Assembly: GCF_006352065.1 (NCBI RefSeq)
Contig: NZ_CP040915.1
Coordinates: 2,418,001 to 2,482,000, forward strand
Direction of reading: 5' to 3'
From: Georgenia yuyongxinii
GTDB lineage: Bacteria; Actinomycetota; Actinomycetes; Actinomycetales; Actinomycetaceae
Length of the DNA stretch: 64,000 nt
The notes under the pieces are model-generated. The model worked only from the letters and a program-made list of their open reading frames with translations. It did no database searches and had not been told where the DNA came from. The translations under genes were made by a program, and so were the position numbers. Shown in pieces: positions 35,113 through 45,173 of the stretch (its first letter is position 1; each line of letters begins with the position of its first letter).

Positions 35113-36237
35113 GTGAAGCAGGAACGCGGCCGGACGGTCGAGGTCGAGTCGCTGGCCGACTTCGACCAGCGCGTCGGTGCAGGCGCCGAGGCCATGGCCG
35201 GCTGGCACCTGCAGAACGTCGACCTGCGAGGGCGTGGCCCGGTGCTGCGCCGGCTCGACCCAGCCGGAGCCCTGTTCCTCGGCTGTGGGCTCGAGCCGGT
35301 GGACGAGCAGAGCCTGCGTGCCCGCGGTGCCCTGGTCTTCCCGGAGGTACCCGATGCCCCGGTCCGGCAGTACCGCGCCAGCCTGTACACCCCGGGCGAG
35401 CTGTACGACCGGCTCGCAGGCAGCTATCACGCCACCCTCGACGCCCGCGTGTACGGGTGGTCAAAGCAGCCACCGGACCTTGACCGCAGCCTGGCCAAGG
35501 CACTTCACGACCACTCCATCGATGACGCGCTGCACGAGTTCGCCGCGGGTCGGCGGCTCGTCGGGGTGATGGGCGGGCACGCGCTGGCGCGTGGGTCAGC
35601 GCCCTATGCGGCGGCGGCCCACCTGGCCCACCGGCTGGCCGGGGCCGGTCTGACTGTAGCCACCGGCGGCGGGCCGGGCGCCATGGAGGCGGCGAACCTC
35701 GGCGCCTACCTGTCCGCCCGGCCGGCCGGTGTGCTGGACGCGGCCCTGGACCTGCTCGCCGTCGTCCCTGGTTTTCGGCCGTCGGTGCACGGCTGGGCCC
35801 GGGCCGCCTTCGACGTGCTGGAGCGATGGCCGGACGGCGTGCACTCCCTGGGCATCCCCACCTGGCACTACGGGCACGAGCCGCCCAACGCCTTCGCCAC
35901 CGACATCGCCAAGTACTTCAAGAACGCCATCCGCGAGGACGTGCTGCTGCACCTGGCCACGGCCGGGATCGTGTTCCTGCCCGGGGCGGCGGGCACGGTC
36001 CAGGAGATCTTCCAGGACGCGTGCGAGAACTACTACGCCGACCGCTCCGGGGTGGCCCCGATGGTGCTGGTCGGGCGCTGGCACTGGACGGAGACGGTGC
36101 CGGTGTGGCCGGTGCTGCAGGCGCTCGGCGAGGGCCGCGACATGGGTGCTCACCTGCACCTGGTCGACAGCCTCGACGAGGCGGTGGCCGTGCTGGCGGC
36201 AGATGGTGGCGCGGCAGGACTACCGGCTCGCGCCTGA
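35113..36237 (+). CDS. LOG-family Rossmann-fold nucleotide-binding protein
   Basis: A 374-residue protein with the lysine-decarboxylase-like (LOG) fold from residue about 150. GVMGGHALARGS opens it, ATGGGPGAMEAANLGAYL is the nucleotide motif, and PGAAGTVQEIFQDACENYY is the PGG-x-GT-x-x-E motif with Ala in place of the second Gly. The 150-residue N-terminal part is extra. Relatives are phosphoribohydrolases on nucleotide 5'-monophosphates. TAGGTT at 35101-35106 lies 7 bases before the GTG, pointing to a leaderless message. Its 3' end contains the first copy of the 42-bp repeat. Confidence 0.85.
   Translation: MKQERGRTVEVESLADFDQRVGAGAEAMAGWHLQNVDLRGRGPVLRRLDPAGALFLGCGLEPVDEQSLRARGALVFPEVPDAPVRQYRASLYTPGELYDRLAGSYHATLDARVYGWSKQPPDLDRSLAKALHDHSIDDALHEFAAGRRLVGVMGGHALARGSAPYAAAAHLAHRLAGAGLTVATGGGPGAMEAANLGAYLSARPAGVLDAALDLLAVVPGFRPSVHGWARAAFDVLERWPDGVHSLGIPTWHYGHEPPNAFATDIAKYFKNAIREDVLLHLATAGIVFLPGAAGTVQEIFQDACENYYADRSGVAPMVLVGRWHWTETVPVWPVLQALGEGRDMGAHLHLVDSLDEAVAVLAADGGAAGLPARA
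36156..36197 (+). repeat. 42-bp direct repeat, copy 1
   Basis: This copy lies inside the LOG gene and encodes HLVDSLDEAVAVLA near its C terminus. It is identical over all 42 bases to 37322-37363, with looser similarity just upstream. Because the coding copy makes sense in its gene, copy 1 is probably the source. Confidence 0.95.
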
Positions 36238-36471
36238 GAGCGTCCGAGCACCGACAGAACCTGAGCGCCTCGTTGGCCCCGGGCCAGCTGGTCCGCACGA
36301 TCGAGGTCTGACCGACGCCCGTTGCCAGCCGATCGGGTGAACCTGCACGGCACCGCTCCTCGCCTGCGTAGCATCGCAAGCAGCTCGCCGGAGACCGCAC
36401 GGGGTAGGCCAGCAACGACCATGCGGACCTCCCGGTGGTGCGCCACGCTTCGGTCCCTGAGGAGAAGCCAG

Positions 36472-37305
36472 ATGATCCCCGTCGGTGCCGGCCCCGTGCC
36501 GATAAGCGCAGCCGAACTGGCGCGGCGGGTGACCGCGGCGCTGGTCGAGACCCTCACGCTCAGCCCCGAGCACGTCAACGTCGAGGCAGAGATGTCGGCC
36601 ACGGGGGATGTCGACCGACTGTCGATCGACCTGTCCCACACTGTGCTGGACGCGCGGCACCTTGCGCCCAGCGCCCGCTCGTGGCGTCCGCCCGCGGCGA
36701 ACCAGGGCGACGCACCGGTGACCGTGCGCTCGCTGCGCTCGACCGGCCTGCCGCTCGTGGCCTTCGGCACCCCCGTCACCGCGCAGCTCGAAGCGCAGAA
36801 CGTCCCCGCAACGTGGGCCCGCGACGGTCAGGCCCGGCTGTGGCTCGCGTTCACGGACACCTCCTCCCCCGACGCACCGGCGAGCGGGAGGGCACTCCTC
36901 GAGGGCGACGTGGCGGCCGCAAGTGCGGTGATCGCCACCGAGCTCGCGCGCCAGCAGGGCATCAGCTTCAGCAACGTGCGGATCGTTCCCACGAGCGCCG
37001 GACACAACCAGGTCCGAGTCGACGTGCAGGCCACGGCGGCGAAAGGGTTCATGAAGGGCCAGATCACCGCCCACGTGGACGTCCGGGTCGACGACGCTCT
37101 CGTACTCCACGTCGAAGCACTGCATGCCAAGGCCGGGGGGCTCATCGGCGCACTGGCGGAAAACTTCATCAAGAAGCGCCTCGAGCCGTGGCAGAACAAG
37201 CAGATCCCGCTCACGCGGGAGTCGTTCGCCGGAGCCCGGCTCACGGACCTCGAGATCGACGTCGACGTCACAGGCCTGTTCCGGGTCGCGGCGACGCTGG
37301 GCTGA
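36472..37305 (+). CDS. hypothetical protein (possible LmeA/DUF2993-like)
   Basis: A 277-residue soluble protein of uncertain family. The strand-rich middle and GGLIGALAENFIKKRLEPW followed by FAGARLTDLEIDVDVTGL recall DUF2993 (LmeA-type lipid-binding) proteins, but the match is weak. No signal peptide or membrane segment is seen. GAGGAG lies eight bases before the ATG at 36472. The gene is bracketed by the 42-bp perfect direct repeat (36156 and 37322), so it may have been inserted behind the LOG gene. Confidence 0.6.
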   Translation: MIPVGAGPVPISAAELARRVTAALVETLTLSPEHVNVEAEMSATGDVDRLSIDLSHTVLDARHLAPSARSWRPPAANQGDAPVTVRSLRSTGLPLVAFGTPVTAQLEAQNVPATWARDGQARLWLAFTDTSSPDAPASGRALLEGDVAAASAVIATELARQQGISFSNVRIVPTSAGHNQVRVDVQATAAKGFMKGQITAHVDVRVDDALVLHVEALHAKAGGLIGALAENFIKKRLEPWQNKQIPLTRESFAGARLTDLEIDVDVTGLFRVAATLG

Positions 37306-37321
37306 CCGCGGCCATCGGCAC

Positions 37322-37363
37322 GCACCTGGTCGACAGCCTCGACGAGGCGGTGGCCGTGCTGGC
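37322..37363 (+). repeat. 42-bp direct repeat, copy 2
   Basis: An exact non-coding copy of 36156-36197, placed 16 bases after the stop of the hypothetical gene and 12 bases before the 3' end of the NYN gene. Period between copies is 1166 bases. The likely reading is that the LOG gene once ended here and a segment was inserted or duplicated between the copies. Confidence 0.95.
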
Positions 37364-37375
37364 TGTGGCCACCGC

Positions 37376-38500
37376 TCACACGGAGACGATGTAGTCCTCC
37401 GCAGCGTCGTCCCACCGCAGGTGCACCACCTCATCCGCCTGCGCGGCCTTGCAGAACTGGAGGAAGTTGCGGTACCCGAGCGCCTTCTCGCTGAAGTCTG
37501 GGCGCCGTTTGCGCAGGCTGTTCTTCAGGCCGGAGAGCAGCACGAACCCGTCCGCGCTCGCGACGACCTCGCGAAGCAGCTCGAAGGCGCTGTCCCGCTC
37601 GCCGAGCTCCGGCAGCGAGACCTCCGGGTCGCCGGCTGCAGGGCCCTTCGAGAGCTCCACGATGCCCCGCTCGGCAAGATGTTTGAGGATCTCGCCGAAG
37701 GACCGGAAGCCGTAGTCGGACTCGCTGAACGTCGGGTCCTTGCGCAGGAGGGAACGCTTCAGGAGCGACGCGGTTACCGCGCCCGGTGCGGACGCGAGTC
37801 CGGCCAGCGTCTGGGCGAGGAGCACCTCGAGGGGCTGGGTCTCGGCCTCGGGCTGGTCCTCGGTCTCGACGGCCTCCGGCTCGGCCGGCGAGGCCGGCTC
37901 CACGGACGCCGGCGCGCCGCCGGGCTGCTCCGCCGTCGTGGAGCGCGTCGCGGGCTCACGTCTCGTGGTGGTGCCGCGGGAGCTGCGCGAGCGCCGCTCA
38001 CGCGGCTCGGTCTCCTCGGGGACCTCGACGCCTTCCAGCCGGTCGTAGAACAGGAACTCGTCGCACGCCGGCGGGAGCAGACGGGACGTGGAGTTCTCGA
38101 CACCGACGCCGATCACCCGCTTGTCCAGCTCGCGGAGCTTGTGCACGAGGGGCGAGAAGTCGCTGTCCCCCGTGCACATGACGAACGTGGAGATGTAGTC
38201 ACGCTCGAAAGCCATCTCGATCGCGTCCACCACCATCTTGATGTCCGCGGCGTTCTTCCTCGACGCACCCATCTTCTGGGGCATCTCGATGAGCTCGACC
38301 TGGTGGCGGGTGAGGGAGCGCCGGTCCTCGTCGAAGTAGGACCAGTCCGCGTAGGCGCGACGTACGAGGACCCTTCCCCGCACGGCGAGGGCATCGGCGA
38401 TCGGCCCGAAGTCGAATGTCATCCCGCCGAGGTGCTCGCGGGCGCCCAGTGCGAGGTTCTCGTAGTCGAGGAAGACGGCCAGGCGTTCTTCAGTGTCCAT
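37376..38500 (-). CDS. NYN-domain RNase-like protein with two LOTUS domains
   Basis: A 374-residue protein. Residues 5-150 are a NYN (LabA/DUF88, PIN-like) domain: LAVFLDYENLALGA holds the first Asp, KNAADIKMVVDAIEM the second pair, and MCTGDSDFSPLVHKLRELDK the third. A Ser/Glu-rich linker spans 155-225. Two OST-HTH/LOTUS modules follow at about 225-295 (DYGFRSFGEILKHLAERG) and 305-374 (LGYRNFLQFCKAAQAD). NYN domains cleave RNA and LOTUS domains bind RNA, so an RNA-processing role is inferred. All catalytic acidic residues appear intact. Confidence 0.88.
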   Translation of the reverse strand: MDTEERLAVFLDYENLALGAREHLGGMTFDFGPIADALAVRGRVLVRRAYADWSYFDEDRRSLTRHQVELIEMPQKMGASRKNAADIKMVVDAIEMAFERDYISTFVMCTGDSDFSPLVHKLRELDKRVIGVGVENSTSRLLPPACDEFLFYDRLEGVEVPEETEPRERRSRSSRGTTTRREPATRSTTAEQPGGAPASVEPASPAEPEAVETEDQPEAETQPLEVLLAQTLAGLASAPGAVTASLLKRSLLRKDPTFSESDYGFRSFGEILKHLAERGIVELSKGPAAGDPEVSLPELGERDSAFELLREVVASADGFVLLSGLKNSLRKRRPDFSEKALGYRNFLQFCKAAQADEVVHLRWDDAAEDYIVSV

Positions 38501-39181
38501 CCGGACAGCCTAGGTGGGCGCACGGAAGGGCGGTTTCAGGTGGGCGTGGACCGGTCGGGATACACATCGCACAATGACGCGGGCCAGGAGCTCGGTCGGC
38601 GGCGGTCCGGCGGCGCGCTCCGGCGTACCCCAAGACCTGCATGTTGCGCCCAAACATGCCGGTGGAACGACAGGTGTCGGTCGGAAACCGCAGGTCTCGC
38701 CGCTTTGAGGTGTTCACGAGATCGACCTCTCGCCCCGCAGAGCTCCGAGCAGCACCGGGACGCCACCCCTCGCAGCATTCGCCGTACTCGGCCGCGCCGT
38801 ACTCGGCGGTCGGGGTCGCCAGGGTTCAACAAGGGTGTGCCCGCTCACAGACATCGACACGGCCCCGGGCCGGAAACGAGATGGCCAAGATGGCTGGAAA
38901 AACGACCACCTCGGCCATCTCGTTGATGACTCCGACCGGATCGAAGGCGGACCAGCCCGGTAGGGCCGCGGATCTGCCCGGTAGGGCCGCGGACTAGCCG
39001 GGACGAGGTCGCCCCAGGCCACTGGCCTACTACCTTGGTCCGCCCCTACCCGCGCATGCCCTAGGAGAGCCGGGGTGATCGACCCGGTCGGCGGGTCGGG
39101 CAGGTTGCCGGTGGGTCCACCGCCGCCGGGGACCTGGAAGTCCGGTACGCGCGGGTGCCGGGGCCCTGACGAACGACACGC
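38501..39181. other. 680-base stretch without a recognisable gene
   Basis: No frame here looks like a protein I know. It holds a 12-base inverted repeat at 38875-38886/38913-38924 (AACGAGATGGCC), a twofold CGCCGTACTCGGC motif near 38786-38812 and an 18-base tandem repeat at 38955-38993. A plus-strand frame ending at 38997 runs through the repeats but has no convincing start. The NYN gene promoter should lie in its first 150 bases. Confidence 0.5.
38955..38993. repeat. 18-bp tandem repeat, two copies
   Basis: GCCCGGTAGGGCCGCGGA occurs at 38955-38972 and again, identical, at 38976-38993 with a 21-base period. It is in non-coding sequence downstream of an inverted repeat. Function unknown. Confidence 0.85.
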
Positions 39182-39796
39182 TCAGGAGAAGGCGACAGCC
39201 CCGGGGCCGGCGAGATCCTCCGGGCCGGCGGGGCGCCCGGACACCGCCAGCAGCAAGGCGATGGTCGTACCGCGCACCTCCTCGCCTGTGCCCATGGTGA
39301 GGTCGGTGTCAGTGGCCACCAGGCGCAGGCCCTGGGCGCGTTCCTTGCCGCCGCCCATCTTCACGCTGGTGCTGACCTGGTAGCGCAGCGCGGTCGCTAC
39401 ATGGGCGGCCGGGTAGTCGTGGCGGACGCCCAGCGGGCGTCGGATGTCTTCTCCGTGCACGAACGCCTCCACCAGCCGGCTGGCGCGCGGCACCGGCGCG
39501 CTGGTCGTGCGACTGCATACTGTCTCAAACCGTTCCAGCGTGCGGGCGGGGTCTTCCGCGCGTTCCCGTTCGACGCCCTGGGCGTTGAGACGGTCGAAGT
39601 GGAAGCCGGCGGCGAGGAGGTCACGGACGAACCCCAGCCTGGTGGTCTTCGCGTCGTCGACCAGGTGGGCGAGGATGTCATGGACGTCCCACCCGGGACA
39701 CAGGCTCGGTGTGGACCATTGTGACGCCGTCAACGCCCGGAGGTCGTCGATGAGCGCCGTGCGCTCGGCGTGGACCACGTGCCAGATGTCGTTCAT
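39182..39796 (-). CDS. Maleylpyruvate isomerase-type mycothiol-dependent protein
   Basis: A 204-residue DinB-like protein of the MDMPI/TIGR03083 family. WHVVHAERTALIDDLRALTA, then WSTPSLCPGWDVHDILAHLV, carries the hallmark CPGW-x-(V/I)-x-D-x-x-x-H metal site; later FVHGEDIRRPLG provides the second His region. Family members bind a divalent metal and often use mycothiol, the actinobacterial thiol. AAGGAG lies four bases before the ATG. Its physiological substrate is unknown. Confidence 0.88.
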   Translation of the reverse strand: MNDIWHVVHAERTALIDDLRALTASQWSTPSLCPGWDVHDILAHLVDDAKTTRLGFVRDLLAAGFHFDRLNAQGVERERAEDPARTLERFETVCSRTTSAPVPRASRLVEAFVHGEDIRRPLGVRHDYPAAHVATALRYQVSTSVKMGGGKERAQGLRLVATDTDLTMGTGEEVRGTTIALLLAVSGRPAGPEDLAGPGAVAFS

Positions 39797-40009
39797 CGGT
39801 CTCCTTGCTCCCCATCCCCTGCGGCCAGCCGCGCGCCCCGGGCGCGCTCGTGGTCCATCAAGGTGTAGCGCGACGCGGTCGCCTTCCCCGTCCGGACCGT
39901 AGTCGACAGCTGGACGACGCGGCCGCGGACGTGGGCCGGACGGCCGTCGTCGCCGCCGCGGAGCCAGCGGCACACCCGACCCGCCACGCGCCCGCCGCTA
40001 CCCTGAGCC

Positions 40010-42358
40010 ATGGACCGCGAGCGGTCACCCGCGACTGCCGGCCTGGCCGAGTCCTTCGGCGGCCGCCTCAAGCAGCTGCGCGAGGCCGCAGGCCTCAGCC
40101 AGGAGGAGCTGGCCGAGCGGGCCCGGATCTCCACCGACGCCGTCAGCGCTCTCGAACGCGGGACCCGGACGCGCCCGTACCCCAGCACAGTGCGGGCCCT
40201 GGCCGACGCGCTCGACCTCGGGCCCGAGGACCGCGCCGGGCTCCTCGCGTCCCTGCCGGCACGCGGTAGCCCGCGCGAGCCGGAGCCGGTGTCACCGCGC
40301 TCACGCCGCCGCGGCCCGCTCCCCCGCGCGGCCACTCCGCTGCTCGGCCGGGACGAGGCCGTCGAGGCCCTCGCAGCCCTCCTCACCGACCCGGGCCGGC
40401 CGCTGGTGACGCTGACCGGGCCGGGCGGGGTGGGCAAGTCCCGGCTCGCCGCGGCGGCCGCCGCCCATGTCGCCGCGCGGATGCCCGACGGCGTGGCCTG
40501 GGTGCCCCTTGCCCCGGTGATCGACGAGAGCCTCGTCCTGCCGGCGATCGGCCAGGCCGTCGGCGTGAGGGGGAGCGACGGCGAGGCCGACGTCCTGGCC
40601 GTGCTCGGGGAGCTGGAGCTGCTGCTCGTCGTCGACGACCTTGAGCACCTTCGGGGGGCACCGCTCGTCGTCACGGAGGTCCTGACCCAGTGCCCCGGCG
40701 TGAAGGTCCTGGCCACGAGCCGGGCACCGTTGCGGGTCCGCGGTGAGACCGAGTTCGCGGTGGCGCCCTTGCGCACCCCGGAGCCTACGGAGACCGACCC
40801 GGCCGCCGTCCTGGCGTCCCCGGCCGCCGCACTCCTCCTGGACCGCGGCCGCGCAGTGCGCCCGGGGCTGGTCATCCACGAGCGCGACGTGCCCGCCGTC
40901 GTCCAGCTCTGCCAGCGCCTCGCGGGCCTGCCGCTCGCACTGGAGCTGGCTGCCGTCGGGCTGCGCTCGCTGACGCCGCAGGAGCTGCTTGACCACCTCG
41001 AGGAGGTGCTCGACGCCGACGGGCCGGTGGACCTGCCCGCCCGGCAGCACTCCATGCGCGCCACCTTGGACTGGAGCTATGGGCTCCTCACGGACCGGGA
41101 CCGCACCAGCCTGCGCCGTCTCACCGTCTTCACCGGTGGCCTCACCACGGCCGCCGCGCAAGCAGTGCTCGGCACCGCGGACGTCATCACCTCCATCGAC
41201 CGCCTGGTGACGCAGTCCCTGCTCACCGCGCAGCCGTCGCCGGCGGGCGGGACCAGGTACGACCTGCTGGCCCCGGTCGCCCAGTACGCCCGGTCCCTGC
41301 TGACGGCCGCTGAGGACGACGACGCGCGCCTCGCGCACTGCCGGTACTTCCTCGACCTCGCCGAGCACGCCGACCTGCACCGTGGGCAGGGCCAGCTCGA
41401 GCGGCTACGGCGCCTGAGCGAGGAGGACGGCAACATCGCCGCCGCCGTCGACTGGGCCGTGCGCCACGACCACCACGACCTCGCCGCACGCTTCACGTGG
41501 GCGCTGTGGCGCTACTGGTGGCTGCGCGGGCAGGTGGTGCCGGCGCGCCGGCTCGTGGAGGAGATTCTCGCCGCGGAGCTGCCCGACGCCGAGCGCGCCC
41601 GGGCACTCGTGGCCGCCACCGCCCTGGCCGAGCCCGACGTCGGCACCGCCCTGGTCCGGGAACGCTGCCAGGCGGCCCTCACCCTGGCCCGGCGCGGCGA
41701 CGACGCCGAGGCCGAGTCGGCCGCTTGCACCCGCCTCGGCCTCCTCGCCCTGGAGGAGAACGATCCCGCCGCCGCGGAGAGCCACTTCCGTCAGGGCATC
41801 GACGCCGGCCGGCGCACCGGCGGCGACGGGGCGTGGTTCGAGGCCGCGTGCCTGGTGTTCACCAGTGCGGCGCGGCGCCACCGGCACGACGACGCCGGCG
41901 CCGTCACGTCCGCCCGGACCGGCCTGGCGGCCGCGGAGCGGGAGGGAGACCGCACCCTGGTCGCCGTCGCCCTGTACAACCTCGCCCAGGCCGAGCACCT
42001 GCTGGACGACGACGCCGCGGCCCGGGCGCACCTCGAGACGGCGGTGGCCATCTCGCGCGGACTCGGTGACGCGGCGAACCTCTCCTACCTGCTGGACGCC
42101 GTGGCGGTGCTGGACTCGGCCGCCGGGGCGCACGAGCGCGCGGCCATCCTGCTCGGGGCGGCGGCCGCCCTGCGCCGCGCCATCGGCACGGCCGTCTACG
42201 GCTACTACGCCCCCGACCTGGCCGTGCGCGACGCCGCAGCGCTGGCTTCGCGCACCGCCCTCGGGCCGGAAGGCTTCGAGGCTGCCCGCGACGACGGCGC
42301 GCGGCTCGGTCTCGAGGCTGCCGCCGCCCTTGCCCTCGTGGGCCCCGGCGCACCCTGA
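40010..42358 (+). CDS. XRE-HTH, NB-ARC-like NTPase and TPR regulator
   Basis: A 782-residue regulator. Residues 17-75 form an XRE-type HTH (LKQLREAAGLSQEELAERAR). A STAND/NB-ARC-like NTPase follows, with Walker A TGPGGVGKS near residue 140, Walker B LLLVVDDLEH and ATSRAPLRV as sensor. Residues about 450-782 are TPR-like repeats. This domain order is typical of actinobacterial ligand-responsive activators. TACCCT at 39999-40004 just before the ATG suggests a leaderless transcript. It lies directly upstream of, and probably controls, the ABC pair at 42464-44247. Confidence 0.9.
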   Translation: MDRERSPATAGLAESFGGRLKQLREAAGLSQEELAERARISTDAVSALERGTRTRPYPSTVRALADALDLGPEDRAGLLASLPARGSPREPEPVSPRSRRRGPLPRAATPLLGRDEAVEALAALLTDPGRPLVTLTGPGGVGKSRLAAAAAAHVAARMPDGVAWVPLAPVIDESLVLPAIGQAVGVRGSDGEADVLAVLGELELLLVVDDLEHLRGAPLVVTEVLTQCPGVKVLATSRAPLRVRGETEFAVAPLRTPEPTETDPAAVLASPAAALLLDRGRAVRPGLVIHERDVPAVVQLCQRLAGLPLALELAAVGLRSLTPQELLDHLEEVLDADGPVDLPARQHSMRATLDWSYGLLTDRDRTSLRRLTVFTGGLTTAAAQAVLGTADVITSIDRLVTQSLLTAQPSPAGGTRYDLLAPVAQYARSLLTAAEDDDARLAHCRYFLDLAEHADLHRGQGQLERLRRLSEEDGNIAAAVDWAVRHDHHDLAARFTWALWRYWWLRGQVVPARRLVEEILAAELPDAERARALVAATALAEPDVGTALVRERCQAALTLARRGDDAEAESAACTRLGLLALEENDPAAAESHFRQGIDAGRRTGGDGAWFEAACLVFTSAARRHRHDDAGAVTSARTGLAAAEREGDRTLVAVALYNLAQAEHLLDDDAAARAHLETAVAISRGLGDAANLSYLLDAVAVLDSAAGAHERAAILLGAAAALRRAIGTAVYGYYAPDLAVRDAAALASRTALGPEGFEAARDDGARLGLEAAAALALVGPGAP

Positions 42359-42463
42359 CGCCGGCAACTGTCCAGGTGGCGTCCGGGGGCTGTCGGTGCC
42401 GCGTCGGACGCGCGGGGCGCACCTTGGTGGAGTCCTGCTCCACCACCTGAAGGAAGCACCCTC

Positions 42464-43413
<950 letters not shown>

Positions 43414-43417
<4 letters not shown>

Positions 43418-44247
43418 CCACCGCCCTCTCCCCCACCCGTCCCACCCCATCCCTTCGGCCCGGGCCGTCTCGGGCCACGACGCGGCGCGTGGTCGCCTCC
43501 GAGCTGACCAAGCTCCGGCTGCGGTCCACCGTCGTGGCTATGACCGTCGCCGTGGTGCTTGTCGTGGCCGTCGGGGCCGCCATGGCCATCGGCGTGCTGG
43601 TCCAAGAGGTGCCCGCGGACGGCCTGGCCGACGCCCCGGTCGGTGCGCCCGCCACGGCGGCGCTGACCGGTGTGGAGGCAGCGGTCTACGCCGTCGCCGC
43701 CCTCGGGGTCATCGCCGTCACCGGCGAGTTCGCGAGCCGGTCCATCGCCACCACGTTCGCCGCAGTGCCGCGCCGGTCGCGGGTCGTCCTCGGCAAGGCC
43801 CTGGCCGTGGGGGTCCTGGTGCTGGCCGTCACGCTCCCCGCCATGCTCCTCACGTTCGCGGCGACCCAGGTGATCCTGGGCCGGGCCGGCATCGCGGTGT
43901 CGCTGGCGGACCCCGGGGTGCTGCGGGCCATGGTCGGTGCCGCCCTGTACCTGACCGTGGTGGCGGTGCTCGCCGGCGGCCTCGGCTGGTTGCTGCGCAG
44001 CACCGCCGGCGCCTACATGGTGCTGATCGGGGTGCTGGTGCTCGTGCCCGCGCTGGCGACCCTCCTGCCCGGGGACCTGGCCGCAGCCGTGCTGCCGTAC
44101 CTGCCCAGCGCCGCGGGCACCGCGATGATGCAGCTGGAGGACACCGGCCAGCTGGCCCCGTGGGTCGGGTTCGGGGTGTTCGTGCTCTACGCGGTCGGCA
44201 CGCTGGTCATCGCGGCCGCCGTCGTGCGGCGCCGGGACGTGCGCTGA
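43414..44247 (+). CDS. ABC-2 type transporter permease
   Basis: A 277-residue membrane protein with about six transmembrane helices. RVVASELTKLRLRSTVVAMT is the N-terminal amphipathic segment and first helix, and GEFASRSIATTFAAVPRRSR is the ABC-2 cytosolic loop (compare TSEFRHQTITPTFLAEPRR in the 2447 permease). The ATG overlaps the ATPase stop (ATGA). Together the two make an exporter of unknown substrate, perhaps a peptide or lipid toxin. A 21-base perfect hairpin follows the stop. Confidence 0.88.
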
Positions 44248-44255
44248 GCACCTGC

Positions 44256-44300
44256 GCGAGGAGGAGGCGGGGCCCGAAACGGGCCCCGCCTCCTCCTCGC
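44256..44300. terminator. Bidirectional terminator, 21-bp perfect stem
   Basis: Arms 44256-44276 and 44280-44300 are perfect complements over 21 bases around a three-base AAA loop. It lies between the convergent ends of the ABC permease gene (stop 44247) and the NMT1-type importer permease (stop 44334), so it can serve both transcripts. It also marks the left boundary of the catabolic region. Confidence 0.85.
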
Positions 44301-44333
44301 ACCAGGCCGGAAACCGGCATCGCAGCGACTACG

Positions 44334-45173
44334 TCAGCGGTTCTCTTCCGCCCATGGCAGCAGGACCTTCTCGAGCCACACCAGCAGGTAGAACAGCACG
44401 ATGCTGATGAGGGCAAGCAGGACGATGGCTGCGAAGGCGAGGGCTGTGTCCGCGCTGGCACCGGACTGCACGATGACGAAGCCCAGCCCGGAAGAGGCAC
44501 CGACGAACTCGGCGATCACCGCGCCGATGACCGCCAGCGAGATGGCGTTCTTGAGGCCGACGAAAATCTGCGGCATCGCCCACCGGAACCGGATCTTGCG
44601 GAACTCCTGCAGGTTCGACGCGTCGAGCGAGCGCGAGAGCTCGACGAGCTCGGACGGGGTCGAGCGCAGGCCGGAGACGGTCGAGAGCACGATCGGGAAG
44701 AAGCACAGCAGGATGACCATGACGATCTTGGGCGTCTGGCCGAACCCCATCCACACCACGAGGATCGGGGCGATCGCCACCTTCGGCACCGAGTTCACGG
44801 CAAGCAGGAGCGGGTAGATCATGAGCTCGACCACGCGGAACCGGGCGATCGCCATCGCCACCGGGATGCCGATGAGGATGGACAGCACGAACCCGGCGAG
44901 GGTCTCACCCAGGGTCACCCACGTCTGCTGGAGCAGGTACGGGCCGAGCTCCACCAGCCTGCCGGTGACCACCTGCGGGCCTGGGACGAGGTACTCGGGG
45001 ATCTCGAACAGCACGGTGGCGAGCCACCACAGCGCGGCGATGATGACGACGGCGAGGACCGGCAGTCCGACGGTCGCCAGGCGGGACGTGCCTGATTGCT
45101 TCGCCGGCCGCGTCCTGGCGCGTGCCGCAGCGTCGCGGCGGAGCCCCTTGTCCGGAGCGCTCACGGCGGTCAT
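44334..45173 (-). CDS. ABC importer permease (SsuC/TauC/ThiX type)
   Basis: A 279-residue permease with about six transmembrane helices after a basic N terminus (residues 1-30). VMVILLCFFPIVLSTVSGLR and the EAA loop DASNLQEFRKIRFRWAMPQI mark the NrtB/SsuC/TauC family. The ATG overlaps the ATPase stop. With its ATPase and the NMT1/THI5-like binding protein it forms a complete importer, of the class that takes up sulfonates, pyrimidine precursors, riboflavin-like or other small aromatic compounds. Confidence 0.92.
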   Translation of the reverse strand: MTAVSAPDKGLRRDAAARARTRPAKQSGTSRLATVGLPVLAVVIIAALWWLATVLFEIPEYLVPGPQVVTGRLVELGPYLLQQTWVTLGETLAGFVLSILIGIPVAMAIARFRVVELMIYPLLLAVNSVPKVAIAPILVVWMGFGQTPKIVMVILLCFFPIVLSTVSGLRSTPSELVELSRSLDASNLQEFRKIRFRWAMPQIFVGLKNAISLAVIGAVIAEFVGASSGLGFVIVQSGASADTALAFAAIVLLALISIVLFYLLVWLEKVLLPWAEENR

